A stretch of DNA of 64,000 nucleotides from Brevibacterium picturae. Its GTDB lineage: Bacteria > Actinomycetota > Actinomycetes > Actinomycetales > Brevibacteriaceae. The stretch covers positions 1,612,001-1,676,000 of the forward strand of contig NZ_LT629739.1 of assembly GCF_900105045.1 (NCBI RefSeq). Reading direction: 5' to 3'. Positions within the stretch are counted from its first letter, which is position 1, and every line of letters starts with the position of its first letter. Positions 25,791 through 34,695 of the stretch are shown here, piece by piece. The position numbers and the translations under genes were made by a program. The notes under the pieces were generated by a model that worked only from the letters and a program-made list of their open reading frames with translations, ran no database searches and was not told the DNA's origin.

Positions 25791-27233
25791 ATGGGCACCT
25801 CCCGTCAGAGATCGGTTCCACATCCACGACGCATCGCAACGCTGAGCGCCGCAGCCCTCACAGGCCTGGCACTAACCTGGGGCACTGCGGCAGCACCGGC
25901 CCACGCTCAATCGCTTGTCCCGCAGACGGATGAAGAAGCCACGAGCATCATCGAAGACCGGCAGGCCGAGGATTCCAGCTCCCTGAACAAGAGCAATGTT
26001 CCCGATGGGGTGAGCGTCGAACAGGCCCGCACCGCCGTCGACAAGTCCGATGAGATCACCACCGCTGACGTCGAGTACGCCGCGGCACTCGAGGACCTGC
26101 CCTCGACTGCAGTTCCAGAAGATTTCTACGAGACTCCCGCGACACTGCCGGAGAAGAACGGCGGCGTCGTCAAACAGGCACCATCGGATTTCTATCTCGA
26201 CCCGGTCAAACTCATCAAGCACGACGCAGAGACCACGACGTACATGTACCGAACGACAGACGAGGACGGCAACGCGCGAGCAGCTACCGCCACCCTACTC
26301 ACCCCCGAAGGCGCAAGCGCACCGGCGAAGGATGCTGTTGTCATCGCACCCGGGACTCAGGGGATCGCCGACAAGTGCGCGCCCAGCCGACAGATGAGCA
26401 TGGGCACCGAATATGAAGGCATCTCCGTTGCCTCCGCCTTGGCATCAAAGCGACCTGTGATCATCGCGGATTATGTCGGCCTCGGCACCGAGGGCTCCCA
26501 CCGGTATCTCAACCGCGCCGAGGAGGGCCGCTCCGTGCTCGATGCCGCCAAGGCCGTTCAGGAGGTCAAAGGAAGCGGAATCGATGCGCAGACGAAGCTC
26601 CAGCTGCGCGGCTATTCGCAGGGTGGACATGCCACCACTGCAGCGCTGGAGCTCGCCGACGACTGGGCACCCGATCTCAATATCGCTTCCGCGTCGGCGG
26701 GCGCCGTACCGACGGATCTCTACAGAACTCTCTCCGAGCTCTCGAGCGTGTACACGGGCCTCCTGCTCTATGGCGTCGCATCATTCTCGGAACAGACTGG
26801 AGTCGACCTTTCCGAACACCTCAACCAGAAGGGGCTCGACGCGGTCGAAAGCACATCACACCAGTGCACGGCAGAAGCCCAGCTGTCGAATGCCTTCACA
26901 GACACGACCACGCTGACGAAGGATGGAAGCTCATTCCAAGACCTCGTTGACAAACAGTTCATGACCGTTGTCGAGGAACAGCGCCTGGGGCAGGAAGAGA
27001 TTCCCGACGTGCCGGTGCTGGTCAATCACAGTCGCCTCGACGATGTGGTGCCGTTCGAATTGGGTCGTGAACTTGCCTCGACGTGGTGCGACGCGGGCAA
27101 CAGAGTGGCGTTCGAGGACAACCTCGGCCCCACACACATCGGCGGATACATCGCCGCACTGCCTCGCATAGAGATATTCACGAATCGGACATTTGATGAC
27201 AAGGCGCCTCTCGACAGCTGCTGGAGGCTCTGA
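25791..27233 (+). CDS. Secreted lipase (LIP-type, alpha/beta hydrolase)
   Basis: 480 residues. A signal peptide is evident: basic N-terminus, hydrophobic core around residues 18-33, and cleavage after AHA near residue 39. The catalytic triad of the secretory-lipase family is visible: Ser276 in LRGYSQGGH, Asp in NHSRLDDVVP (about 420) and His in GPTHIGG (about 449). Cysteines near 196 (KCAPS), 355, 431 and 478 may form disulfides outside the cell. The enzyme probably hydrolyses triacylglycerols or other esters. It is monocistronic, with a strong terminator immediately downstream. Confidence 0.88.
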   Translation: MGTSRQRSVPHPRRIATLSAAALTGLALTWGTAAAPAHAQSLVPQTDEEATSIIEDRQAEDSSSLNKSNVPDGVSVEQARTAVDKSDEITTADVEYAAALEDLPSTAVPEDFYETPATLPEKNGGVVKQAPSDFYLDPVKLIKHDAETTTYMYRTTDEDGNARAATATLLTPEGASAPAKDAVVIAPGTQGIADKCAPSRQMSMGTEYEGISVASALASKRPVIIADYVGLGTEGSHRYLNRAEEGRSVLDAAKAVQEVKGSGIDAQTKLQLRGYSQGGHATTAALELADDWAPDLNIASASAGAVPTDLYRTLSELSSVYTGLLLYGVASFSEQTGVDLSEHLNQKGLDAVESTSHQCTAEAQLSNAFTDTTTLTKDGSSFQDLVDKQFMTVVEEQRLGQEEIPDVPVLVNHSRLDDVVPFELGRELASTWCDAGNRVAFEDNLGPTHIGGYIAALPRIEIFTNRTFDDKAPLDSCWRL

Positions 27234-27253
27234 CCTCCGCTGAGCTGACACCA

Positions 27254-27296
27254 GCGCGGCACCGCCTGTTCATTGAACAGACGGTGCCGCGCTTTT
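27254..27296 (+). terminator. Rho-independent terminator of the lipase gene
   Basis: An 18-bp stem with a single mismatch (27254-27271 with 27275-27292), a three-base ATT loop and TTTT at 27293-27296. A textbook intrinsic terminator. Confidence 0.9.
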
Positions 27297-27372
27297 CGTC
27301 GGCCAGACACTCAGCGCCTCCCTGTCTATCGCCGCCTCCGGCACCCCGCCTCCTTTCCAACCGAAATCACCC

Positions 27373-27409
27373 TGCGCATTTCATGCAGCCGTGTTGCGTA
27401 CATCACGCA
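27373..27409 (+). promoter_or_regulatory. Paired TGCG-N7-YGCA operators upstream of the first Nramp-like gene
   Basis: TGCGCATTTCATGCA at 27373-27387 and TGCGTACATCACGCA at 27395-27409, with starts 22 bases apart, two helical turns. The same boxes recur at 32134-32169 and 38313-38327. They lie within the 331-base region between the lipase terminator and the gene at 27565, which otherwise holds nothing I recognise. Confidence 0.65.
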
Positions 27410-27564
27410 TTAATGACAGGATTGACCCATCGATCGTCCCGCAACCTGCGCGCTCTGCGCTACAGAATGCTGTTCATGCAGCAGTCGACAAGTCCGACTG
27501 CCCGCCCGCAGCGAGCGGATTCGACTATGGAATTTGGACCGTATATCGCGCGAGGAAGCCGAGA

Positions 27565-29022
27565 ATGACAACGAACAGCACCGCTCCAGGAGAGCCCTCC
27601 GCAGGATCACCGGGAACACCCACAGCGGCCAGCACGAACGATGACCCGTATCATCTCGACCCACGGGACGCCCTCGAACCGCCGACGACATTTGCGGGCA
27701 AACTCAAATACCTCGGTCCCGGCCTTGTCATCTCTGCTGCCGTCATCGGCTCCGGCGAACTCATCACCACCACGGCTTTGGGAGCCAAGGCAGGATTCGT
27801 CCTCCTCTGGCTCGTCATCATCTCCACCGCTGTCAAGGTCTGGGTTCAGCTCGAACTCGCCCAATGGACGATCCTCTCGGGCAAACCCGCGCTTGAGGGC
27901 TACGGGCATGTCGGCCCCCGCCTCATCGGCCGCGCTGGCTGGATCAATCTCCTCTGGATCCTCATGGACTTCGCTAAGGTGCTGCAACGCGGAGGGATCA
28001 TCGGCGGCGCCGTTGCCGCCCTGTCCATCATGCTCCCGGTCTTCGGAGAGCCGCTGTCCACACCCTCACTCATCTTCTGGACCATCGTCTCTCTTGCTGT
28101 CGTCATCTCCCTCCTGGTGACGAACAAATACAGCATCGTCGAGAAGTTCTCTGTCACTGCCGTCATCATCTTCACTGTTTCCACTGTCGGACTCGCACTC
28201 TCCCTGCCGTTCACCGATTTCGCATACAGTTCCACGGACGTACTCACCGGACTCACCTTCGCCATCCCGGCCGGCACGCTCGGCTTTGCTGTCGCAATGT
28301 TCGGCATCACCGGCGTGGGTGCCGACGAGATGACCACCTACACGTATTGGTGTCTGGAAAAGGGCTACGCTCGCTACACCGGACCGAACGACGGCACAGA
28401 CGAACGTGCACGTCGTGCGCGCGGATGGATCTCGGTGATGCGCACCGATGTCCTCGTCTCCTGGATCGTCTCGACCGTCTGCACGATGTCGTTCTACGTG
28501 ATCGGTGCGGCAATCCTCCACCCGCAGGGCCTCGTCCCCGAGGGCAACGACATGATCACGTCTCTGTCGTCGATGTACTCCTCAACCATGGGCGAAACCG
28601 GGCACTGGATCTTCCTCATCGGCGCATTCGCCGTCCTTTTCTCGACCTTCATCGCCTCTTCTGCCAGTGTTCCGCGACTGTGGGCGAACACGGTCTCCAT
28701 CCTCGGCGCTTTCGACTGGACGAATCTGCGCACTCGTACACGGATCATCCGCGTTCTCACCGTCGCGTTCCCGATCATCTGGGCACTGAGCTATCTCATC
28801 ATCCAGTCGCCCGTGATCATGGTTCAGATCGGCGGCGTCGCCAGCGGCGTCTTCCTCGTGGCCGTTGTCATCGCCGTCTGGTACCTGCGTTCTCGTGAGG
28901 TCCCGGCAGAGTTCAAGTCGAACAACTTCTTCACTGTGATGCTGATCTTCGCCTCGTTAGCAATCGGGCTGCTCGGCATCTACTCAATATTCGAGACCTT
29001 CGGAATCGAGATCGGAGCCTGA
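27565..29022 (+). CDS. Nramp-fold transporter, non-canonical
   Basis: About 485 residues from an ATG at 27565, eight bases after AGGAAG. Roughly 11 membrane segments follow a polar 45-residue N-terminus. The overall pattern (KYLGPGLVISAAVIGSGELI, then WVQLELAQWTI) is that of Nramp proteins. The metal-binding DPGN of the first segment is replaced by GSGE, however, and the segment-6 MPH motif by VGADEMTTYTY. Canonical divalent-metal transport is therefore doubtful. It is the first gene of a two-gene operon with a hydroxyacid dehydrogenase (overlapping by one base) in an acid-sugar regulon, so an organic substrate is plausible. Confidence 0.78.
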   Translation: MTTNSTAPGEPSAGSPGTPTAASTNDDPYHLDPRDALEPPTTFAGKLKYLGPGLVISAAVIGSGELITTTALGAKAGFVLLWLVIISTAVKVWVQLELAQWTILSGKPALEGYGHVGPRLIGRAGWINLLWILMDFAKVLQRGGIIGGAVAALSIMLPVFGEPLSTPSLIFWTIVSLAVVISLLVTNKYSIVEKFSVTAVIIFTVSTVGLALSLPFTDFAYSSTDVLTGLTFAIPAGTLGFAVAMFGITGVGADEMTTYTYWCLEKGYARYTGPNDGTDERARRARGWISVMRTDVLVSWIVSTVCTMSFYVIGAAILHPQGLVPEGNDMITSLSSMYSSTMGETGHWIFLIGAFAVLFSTFIASSASVPRLWANTVSILGAFDWTNLRTRTRIIRVLTVAFPIIWALSYLIIQSPVIMVQIGGVASGVFLVAVVIAVWYLRSREVPAEFKSNNFFTVMLIFASLAIGLLGIYSIFETFGIEIGA

Positions 29023-29966
29023 TGCGACTCACAGTCCTCACCCCATCATTCGCACAACGATCAGACTCGCCCCGCACCCGTGCAGAGGCCCTTGGCTTGG
29101 ATCTCGATAATCGCAGTGAGAATCATCCCAAGTCCGGTGAGGAGCTCATTCAAGCCCTCACCGGCGCCGAGGCGGTCCTCGTCGGTCTTGATCAGATGGA
29201 CGCCGACGTATTCGCCGCCTGCCCCGACCTCAAGGTCGTCGCCAAGCACGGCGCCGGAGTCGACAACATCGACCTCGAAGCCGCAGCCGCCGCTGGCGTT
29301 ACCGTCGTCAACACGCCCGGGGCCAATGCCGACGCGGTCGCCGATCTCACCATGGGATTTCTGCTCATGGGCGCCCGGCGCATCCGAGAGGCCGAGGACT
29401 CGCTCAGAAGCGGCCAGTGGGATGTCTTCTTCGGTAGCGAACTCACGGGCAAGCAGCTGGGCATTCTCGGCTTCGGCCGCATCGGCCGAGCCGTCGCCAA
29501 GCGTGCCGCCGGATTCGGCTTGCGCATCGCGGCATATGATCCGTTCGTGCCTGACGACGCAATCGCCGAGGCGGGGGCGCAGCCCCTGAGCCTCGCCGAG
29601 GTAGTTGCCGGGTCCGATTTCCTCACACTCCATCTGCCGGGCGGCGAGGGGCCCCTGTTGTCGGCCGAGCACATCGCCTCAATGCCGCAGGGAGCCGGTC
29701 TCATCAACGCAGCTCGCGGAGGTTTGATTGACGAGGCCGCCCTCACCTCGGCGCTGCATGACGGCCGATTGTCGTTCGCAGCGCTGGACGCTTTCGCCGC
29801 CGAGCCGCCGGGTCTCGACGACCCTTTGATGAACGCCCCCAATCTCATAGCTACTCCGCATATCGGTGCCTATTCGGATATTGCGAACGCCAACATGGGC
29901 ACCTGGGCCGTCGAGGATGTCGTGCGCGTGCTGCAGGGGCGGGCTCCCGAACACACAGTCGATTGA
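29022..29966 (+). CDS. D-isomer-specific 2-hydroxyacid dehydrogenase
   Basis: 314 residues. NAD-binding motif GKQLGILGFGRIGRAVAKRA; catalytic Arg in NAARGGLIDE; the catalytic His in TPHIGAYSDIA; substrate loop KHGAGVDNIDLEAA. It oxidises or reduces a D-2-hydroxyacid, with D-glycerate or phosphoglycerate as usual substrates in the family. Its ATG overlaps the transporter's TGA by one base. In context it may act on a 2-hydroxy acid derived from an acidic sugar. Confidence 0.88.
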   Translation: MRLTVLTPSFAQRSDSPRTRAEALGLDLDNRSENHPKSGEELIQALTGAEAVLVGLDQMDADVFAACPDLKVVAKHGAGVDNIDLEAAAAAGVTVVNTPGANADAVADLTMGFLLMGARRIREAEDSLRSGQWDVFFGSELTGKQLGILGFGRIGRAVAKRAAGFGLRIAAYDPFVPDDAIAEAGAQPLSLAEVVAGSDFLTLHLPGGEGPLLSAEHIASMPQGAGLINAARGGLIDEAALTSALHDGRLSFAALDAFAAEPPGLDDPLMNAPNLIATPHIGAYSDIANANMGTWAVEDVVRVLQGRAPEHTVD

Positions 29967-30057
29967 ACAGCACTCAGCTCCATGAGACTCGGCTCGGTCT
30001 CAGGTCTCGACAAAACATTGATCGATGCCTCGTCGACAGCTGACTATAGAGGAGCCA

Positions 30058-30098
30058 ACAGTTGAAGGGCCACACGATTCGTGTGGCCCTTCAGCTGT
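30058..30098. terminator. Bidirectional terminator hairpin
   Basis: A 20-bp stem with one G-U pair (30058-30077 with 30079-30098) and a tiny loop, between the convergent dehydrogenase and DapA-like genes. There is no long T-run on either strand, but the position and stability fit termination. Confidence 0.65.
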
Positions 30099-30170
30099 GC
30101 ATGGATGGACTGGAGCGGAGTCTCCGCGTCTGCAGCCGACGCGGACCCCAATGTTCGGGCAGTCCGGCGA

Positions 30171-31064
30171 TCAGGCCAGTCCGCGCTCCAGATCGCCTGC
30201 GACGGTCTCTTCGATCTGGCGCTTGGCTTCGTCGGAGAGAGCATTGAACGGAGCCCGTGCCGGGCCCAAGCCGAACTCGCGCACATTCGCCGCGTATTTG
30301 ACAACGGTGTTGGGGTTGCCAAGAGCCAGGCAGTTGCGGATCGGACGGATACTGTCCTGTGCGGCCCGGGCCGCGGACGAATCTCCCGAGAGGAACAGGT
30401 CGTAGATCGAGGCCATCGTCTTCGGGTAGATGTTCGCGATCCCGCTGATGCCGCCGGCCCCGCCTGCGATGAGCGTCCACAGGATGAGCGAATCATTGCC
30501 CGAGATCACGTCGAAGCTTTCCCGATCCGTGCGCTCGAGGTACTGGAGAATAGTGTCGAAGTTCCCGCTCGAGTCCTTCACCGCAGTGATGTTGTCCACC
30601 TCGGCGAGCTTTTCAAGAGTCGCGGGCGCTACCGCATTGCCGGTGCGCGCGGGGATGTTGTAGACGACGACCGGAACATCGACGGATTCCGCCACCGCAC
30701 GGAAGTGGTTCGCGATCTCGGCTTGCGAGGCGGCCGCGAAATAGGGGGTGATGATCGAGAGCGCATCGGCTCCGGCGTCAGCCGCATCCTGGGCGATGGC
30801 GACGGTCTCACGAGTGGTCGCTGCTCCTGCACCGATGACGACGGGCGCCCGCCCGGCCACCTCGTCGATGACCATCCGGGTCGCGTCGGCACGTTCCGCT
30901 GATGACTGGGCATAGAACTCGCCGTTGGTGCCCAAGGCGAAGATGCCATGCACGCCAGCATCCAGTTGACGGCGCACATGCGCACGCAGAGCTGATTCGA
31001 CGATCTGCTCGTCGTCATCGAACGGCGTGGCGACTGCGGCGAGGATGCCTGTGATTGGGGACAT
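30171..31064 (-). CDS. DapA/NanA-family lyase or dehydratase
   Basis: 297 residues from an ATG at 31064 (GAAGGGA upstream). It is a class I aldolase barrel of the dihydrodipicolinate synthase family. The Schiff-base lysine is in NITAVKDSSGNFDT, the catalytic Tyr in VVVYNIPARTGN, and the carboxylate-binding loop is FALGTNGEFYAQS. Family members include DHDPS, N-acetylneuraminate lyase and keto-deoxy sugar-acid aldolases. The neighbours (aldo/keto reductase upstream; kinase, PdxA2 and sialidase-like genes nearby) favour a sugar-acid substrate over lysine biosynthesis. Confidence 0.88.
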   Translation of the reverse strand: MSPITGILAAVATPFDDDEQIVESALRAHVRRQLDAGVHGIFALGTNGEFYAQSSAERADATRMVIDEVAGRAPVVIGAGAATTRETVAIAQDAADAGADALSIITPYFAAASQAEIANHFRAVAESVDVPVVVYNIPARTGNAVAPATLEKLAEVDNITAVKDSSGNFDTILQYLERTDRESFDVISGNDSLILWTLIAGGAGGISGIANIYPKTMASIYDLFLSGDSSAARAAQDSIRPIRNCLALGNPNTVVKYAANVREFGLGPARAPFNALSDEAKRQIEETVAGDLERGLA

Positions 31065-31096
31065 GGGTTTTCCCTTCGAAATGATGTGAACGCGAT

Positions 31097-32077
31097 TCAG
31101 CGGTTGTACTTCGGCTGCGATCCGCGGACGGAGGCTGTGGCCTCGTCGATCGCGGCGAGGATGTCCTCGGACAGCGGGCCCTTGGCAATGGCGGCGATGT
31201 TCGCTTCGAGCTGCGAGACACGGCTCGCTCCCAGCAGGAGGGAATCGATCCCCTGCGCCCCGGCCACCCATCTCAGTGCCAGTTCCGCCTGCGGGATCCC
31301 GGCTCCGTCAGCCACTGCGGCAAAGGACTCGACTGCGGCCAGAACCGAATCCGAGAGGTATCTCTGCGAATACATCTGCGCCAGCACCGAGCCCGTGAAG
31401 CGATCGGGCGTGCCTGCGGTCGACGGTCGCCGCGCCAAGAGACCACCGGCCAGTGGATTGTAAGCCATCGTCGCAATGCCGTGGGTGGCACCGCATTCCA
31501 GCCACTCGTCTTCGATCTGCCGGGCCAGCACACTGTAGACGTTCTGCGCGACGACCGGCCTGGGAGCCCCGCCTGCCGCGGCAGTCGCGATGACGTCAAG
31601 GGCCTGCCAGGCCGCGAAGTTGGAAATGCCGAGCGCCGTGATCTTTCCCTCGGCGTGCAATTGCGCGAGAGTGTCCATGGTTTCGCCCAGCTCGGCTGCT
31701 CGGTCGGGCTGATGCAGGTAGAAGAGGTCGATGGAATCGACATCGAGGCGGCGCAGCGAACCCTCGACGCTGGCCCTGAGCCCGGCGGCCGAGAGCGGCG
31801 AGTGATCGCCTGCGTCAGCGTGAGGCATGCCCGCCTTGGTCGCCAGCACTATCTGGTCGCGATGCTTCTTCACCACGGGAGAGATGAGCCCCTCCGTGGC
31901 AGACTTCGCATAGCCGTTCGCGGTGTCGATGCCGGTGATTCCTGCAGAGAGAGCCGCCTCGATCACCTCGTGGGCAACAGCCTCCGGGACGGTGTCGCCG
32001 AAGGTCATGGTGCCCAGCACGAGCGGCGACAACGGCACACGGACACCGTCTATGGTGAGGCTCTTGTCTGCTGTCAT
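31097..32077 (-). CDS. Aldo/keto reductase
   Basis: 326 residues. AKR signature: PLVLGTMTFGDTVPEAVAHE, GITGIDTANGYAKSATEGLI (Asp and catalytic Tyr), the conserved Lys in VLATKAGMPH and the catalytic His in DLFYLHQPDRA, then ALGISNFAAWQ. These enzymes interconvert carbonyls and alcohols with NAD(P)H. It is the first gene of a minus-strand pair with the DapA-like lyase, divergent from the kinase-PdxA2 operon across a shared operator pair. Confidence 0.9.
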   Translation of the reverse strand: MTADKSLTIDGVRVPLSPLVLGTMTFGDTVPEAVAHEVIEAALSAGITGIDTANGYAKSATEGLISPVVKKHRDQIVLATKAGMPHADAGDHSPLSAAGLRASVEGSLRRLDVDSIDLFYLHQPDRAAELGETMDTLAQLHAEGKITALGISNFAAWQALDVIATAAAGGAPRPVVAQNVYSVLARQIEDEWLECGATHGIATMAYNPLAGGLLARRPSTAGTPDRFTGSVLAQMYSQRYLSDSVLAAVESFAAVADGAGIPQAELALRWVAGAQGIDSLLLGASRVSQLEANIAAIAKGPLSEDILAAIDEATASVRGSQPKYNR

Positions 32078-32133
32078 ACGGTTCTCCTCGTCGAGTCAAT
32101 CATGCGATCCATGTGATCGAATCATCTCATTTC

Positions 32134-32169
32134 TGCGCGCACTGTGCAACGATTTGCGCATTTCACGCA
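32134..32169. promoter_or_regulatory. Paired TGCG-N7-YGCA operators in the AKR/kinase divergent promoter
   Basis: TGCGCGCACTGTGCA at 32134-32148 and TGCGCATTTCACGCA at 32155-32169, with starts 21 bases apart. They sit between the divergent aldo/keto reductase and acid-sugar kinase genes and could control both operons. Confidence 0.65.
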
Positions 32170-32217
32170 CGCATGTCAGTCTGGAAGCCCCAGCCGGACC
32201 GGACGCAAAGGAGTGCC

Positions 32218-33588
32218 ATGCCATCTGCCGACTCCGGCCTACTCGTCCTTGCCGACGACCTCAGCGGCGCGGCCGAGGCAGCAGCGACTCTCGGCTCCCC
32301 GGTCCGCGTCCTCCTCACCGGCTCGAACTCGTCGCTGTCATCTCACGGCTTTCACGACCTTGCCGCAGAATCACCGATGGACATTGCCGTCGACCTCGAC
32401 TGCCGCTACCTCTGCCCTGCCGATGCGGTCTCGCGCACCAACGCTGCACTCGATGTGCTGCGGGCGAGGGAACGTTTCACATATATCAAGATCGACTCAC
32501 TGCTGCGCGGCAACATCACTGCCCACCTGTCGGCAGCCATAGACCACTCGTCCGGGCCCGTGATCTTTGCGCCGACACTCCCCCAGCAGAACCGCACTGT
32601 CGTCGGCGGAGTCCCGTTCATGGACGGGGTCCGACTCGACGAGACCAGAGCCTGGAGCGTCGAGGACGGTTCGGCTCCAGCCAGCCTGAGCGACCTCTGC
32701 CCTGAGCAGCCCGCCCACCTTGAATTGGGGCAGCTGCGCGCGAGTGAACCACAGGAGCTGACCGCCTGGTTCCGTTCTGCACGCCTCATCACCGCCGACG
32801 CCGAGTCGATGGAGGATCTGGAACAGATCGTCGCACTTGCGAAGTCCACCGGGGCAGTCATCGTCGGTTCCGCGGCACTTGCCCGGGCTTTCGCGGACAC
32901 TCGGTCCGATCACCTCGCTCCCACCGCTGGTTCGGGGACCTCGCAGCCAGATTCCGATATTTCGCAGCGCGACTCCAGGTCATCGTCCGCCCCGTCAGAC
33001 GCGTCGGACCTTCCGATCCTCTTCGCACTCGGCACTGCGGCCGATCGCATCGACGACCAGCTTGCCCACCTTCGATCCCACGCAACTGTGGATGTGGTCG
33101 ATATTCCGGCCAGTGAGCTGGCGGCGTGGGCCGACAATGCCGGAGTCCTGGCCGCCACCGCCGACCGGGTGCGTGCAGGGCTGGGCAGGGGCCACCTCGT
33201 CGTTCGACTCACGGATTCCGGGGAATCGGTCGATCCTCGTCCGCTTCCCGGACTGTTGGCCGATCTGATCGCACATTCCCTCACGAACTTCGGCCCTGTG
33301 CACCTCGCCGCCACCGGCGGCGAAACGGCACGGGCCTTACTCGACCGCCTCGGCATCCATGCCCTGGATGCCATCCGGGAGATCCACCCGGGGGCAGTCC
33401 TCTCACAGGTCGGGGCCACCTCGGCGAGTTCAGGTGAACGCACCGAGCTCAGTCGAGTCGTCACCCGACCAGGCGGCCAGGGGGACGAATCCTCCCTTGC
33501 ACACATATACGACGCCCTGACACAGACCTCAACCCAGTCAGCCTCATCCCCGCGAGCACTCTCGCGAACCACGAAGGAGAACGAATGA
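32218..33588 (+). CDS. Four-carbon acid-sugar kinase (DUF1537, OtnK/DtnK-like)
   Basis: About 456 residues from an ATG at 32218 preceded by AAAGGAG. The N-terminal domain begins LLVLADDLSGAAEAAATLG, matching the DUF1537 substrate-binding domain, with KIDSLLRGN for the acid sugar. The C-terminal nucleotide-binding domain has HLAATGGETARALLDRLGI. Characterised members phosphorylate D-threonate, D-erythronate or 3-oxo-tetronate at the 4-position. It overlaps the PdxA2-type gene by ATGA. That pair catalyses acid-sugar 4-phosphorylation followed by oxidative decarboxylation to dihydroxyacetone phosphate in known pathways. Confidence 0.88.
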   Translation: MPSADSGLLVLADDLSGAAEAAATLGSPVRVLLTGSNSSLSSHGFHDLAAESPMDIAVDLDCRYLCPADAVSRTNAALDVLRARERFTYIKIDSLLRGNITAHLSAAIDHSSGPVIFAPTLPQQNRTVVGGVPFMDGVRLDETRAWSVEDGSAPASLSDLCPEQPAHLELGQLRASEPQELTAWFRSARLITADAESMEDLEQIVALAKSTGAVIVGSAALARAFADTRSDHLAPTAGSGTSQPDSDISQRDSRSSSAPSDASDLPILFALGTAADRIDDQLAHLRSHATVDVVDIPASELAAWADNAGVLAATADRVRAGLGRGHLVVRLTDSGESVDPRPLPGLLADLIAHSLTNFGPVHLAATGGETARALLDRLGIHALDAIREIHPGAVLSQVGATSASSGERTELSRVVTRPGGQGDESSLAHIYDALTQTSTQSASSPRALSRTTKENE

Positions 33589-34577
33589 ACTCGCGTCCCA
33601 CCGTCGCAGTGACCATGGGAGACGGGGCCGGAGTCGGTCCGGAGATCTGCATCGCCGCCTGCCTCGATCCCACGGTGCTCGCCATGGCCCGCCCTGTCAT
33701 CATCGGGGACGCCGCCAGGCTGGAACACGCCGCGAAGGTCCTTGACACGGATGTCGACGTTCGCGTCATCGGCTCACCGTCTGAAGCCGAGGACACTCCG
33801 GGGGCCATTCAGGTCATCGACCTCGGCCTGCTGCCTGCCGATCTGCCCTGGGGAGAGCTGTCACCCATCGCCGGCGACGCCTCATTCCGCTACATCGAAC
33901 GAGCATCGGCCCTGGCCATGTCCGGGGAGGTGCAGGCCATCTGCACCGCACCGCTGAACAAGGAAGCCCTGCACTCGGCGGGTCACCTGTACCCCGGGCA
34001 CACCGAGATGCTGGCAGCACTCACAGACACCGACGAGGTCTCGATGATGCTGTCCTCACCCAAACTGCGCGTCATCCACGTCACGACCCACATCGGACTC
34101 ATCGACGCCGTCGCCAAGATCGAGCCGGGTCTGGTCGAACGCACCATCCGACGAGGCAACGAAGCGCTGATCAGGGCCGGAATCGAACGACCCCATATCG
34201 GTGTCTGCGCGATCAATCCCCATGCGGGCGAAAACGGACTGTTCGGATACGGAGAGGAGCAGGAGAAGATCGTCCCGGCCATCGCCACGCTCCAGGACGA
34301 CGGCATCGATGCCGTCGGGCCGCTTCCAGCCGACACCGCATTCTTCCTCGCGGGTCGCGGCGACTACGATCTCATCGTTGCCATGTATCACGATCAGGGC
34401 CACGGCCCCATCAAGGTCCTGGGCATCGAGGCCGGCGTCAACATCACCGTCGGCCTGCCCGTGATCCGCACGTCCGTGGACCATGGCACGGCCTTCGACA
34501 TCGCCGGCACCGGCAAGGTCGACACCGCCAGCATGAGTGAGGCCCTGCGCCAGGCGGCAGCGTTGGCCGCTGTCTGA
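33585..34577 (+). CDS. pdxA2: PdxA2-type 4-phosphate dehydrogenase (D-threonate/D-erythronate 4-phosphate)
   Basis: 330 residues. PdxA-family motifs: VTMGDGAGVGPEI, CTAPLNKEALHSAGHLYPGH, HVTTHIGLIDA and the metal-binding MYHDQGHGPIKVLG (His ligands). PdxA proper acts in vitamin B6 synthesis; the PdxA2 group, always beside a DUF1537 kinase, oxidises and decarboxylates 4-phospho-threonate or -erythronate to dihydroxyacetone phosphate. ATGA overlap with the kinase puts this gene in the second group. The exact epimer cannot be read from sequence. Confidence 0.9.
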   Translation: MNSRPTVAVTMGDGAGVGPEICIAACLDPTVLAMARPVIIGDAARLEHAAKVLDTDVDVRVIGSPSEAEDTPGAIQVIDLGLLPADLPWGELSPIAGDASFRYIERASALAMSGEVQAICTAPLNKEALHSAGHLYPGHTEMLAALTDTDEVSMMLSSPKLRVIHVTTHIGLIDAVAKIEPGLVERTIRRGNEALIRAGIERPHIGVCAINPHAGENGLFGYGEEQEKIVPAIATLQDDGIDAVGPLPADTAFFLAGRGDYDLIVAMYHDQGHGPIKVLGIEAGVNITVGLPVIRTSVDHGTAFDIAGTGKVDTASMSEALRQAAALAAV

Positions 34578-34588
34578 GATTCCAGCAG

Positions 34589-34604
34589 TCGCGAGCTCTC
34601 GCGA
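34589..34604 (+). promoter_or_regulatory. 16-bp perfect palindrome before the DeoR gene
   Basis: TCGCGAGCTCTCGCGA immediately precedes a candidate -10 (TACAGT, 34605-34610). The site would lie between the -35 and -10 and suits repression of the DeoR gene, perhaps by its own product. It differs from the TGCG boxes. Confidence 0.4.
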
Positions 34605-34695
34605 TACAGTGGCCACACAGCTAAGAGCCATCCACTGACGGGCGGCGCGGACAGCACATCGCGCAGAACCATCGAATGCATGCAGCGGGAGAGAG

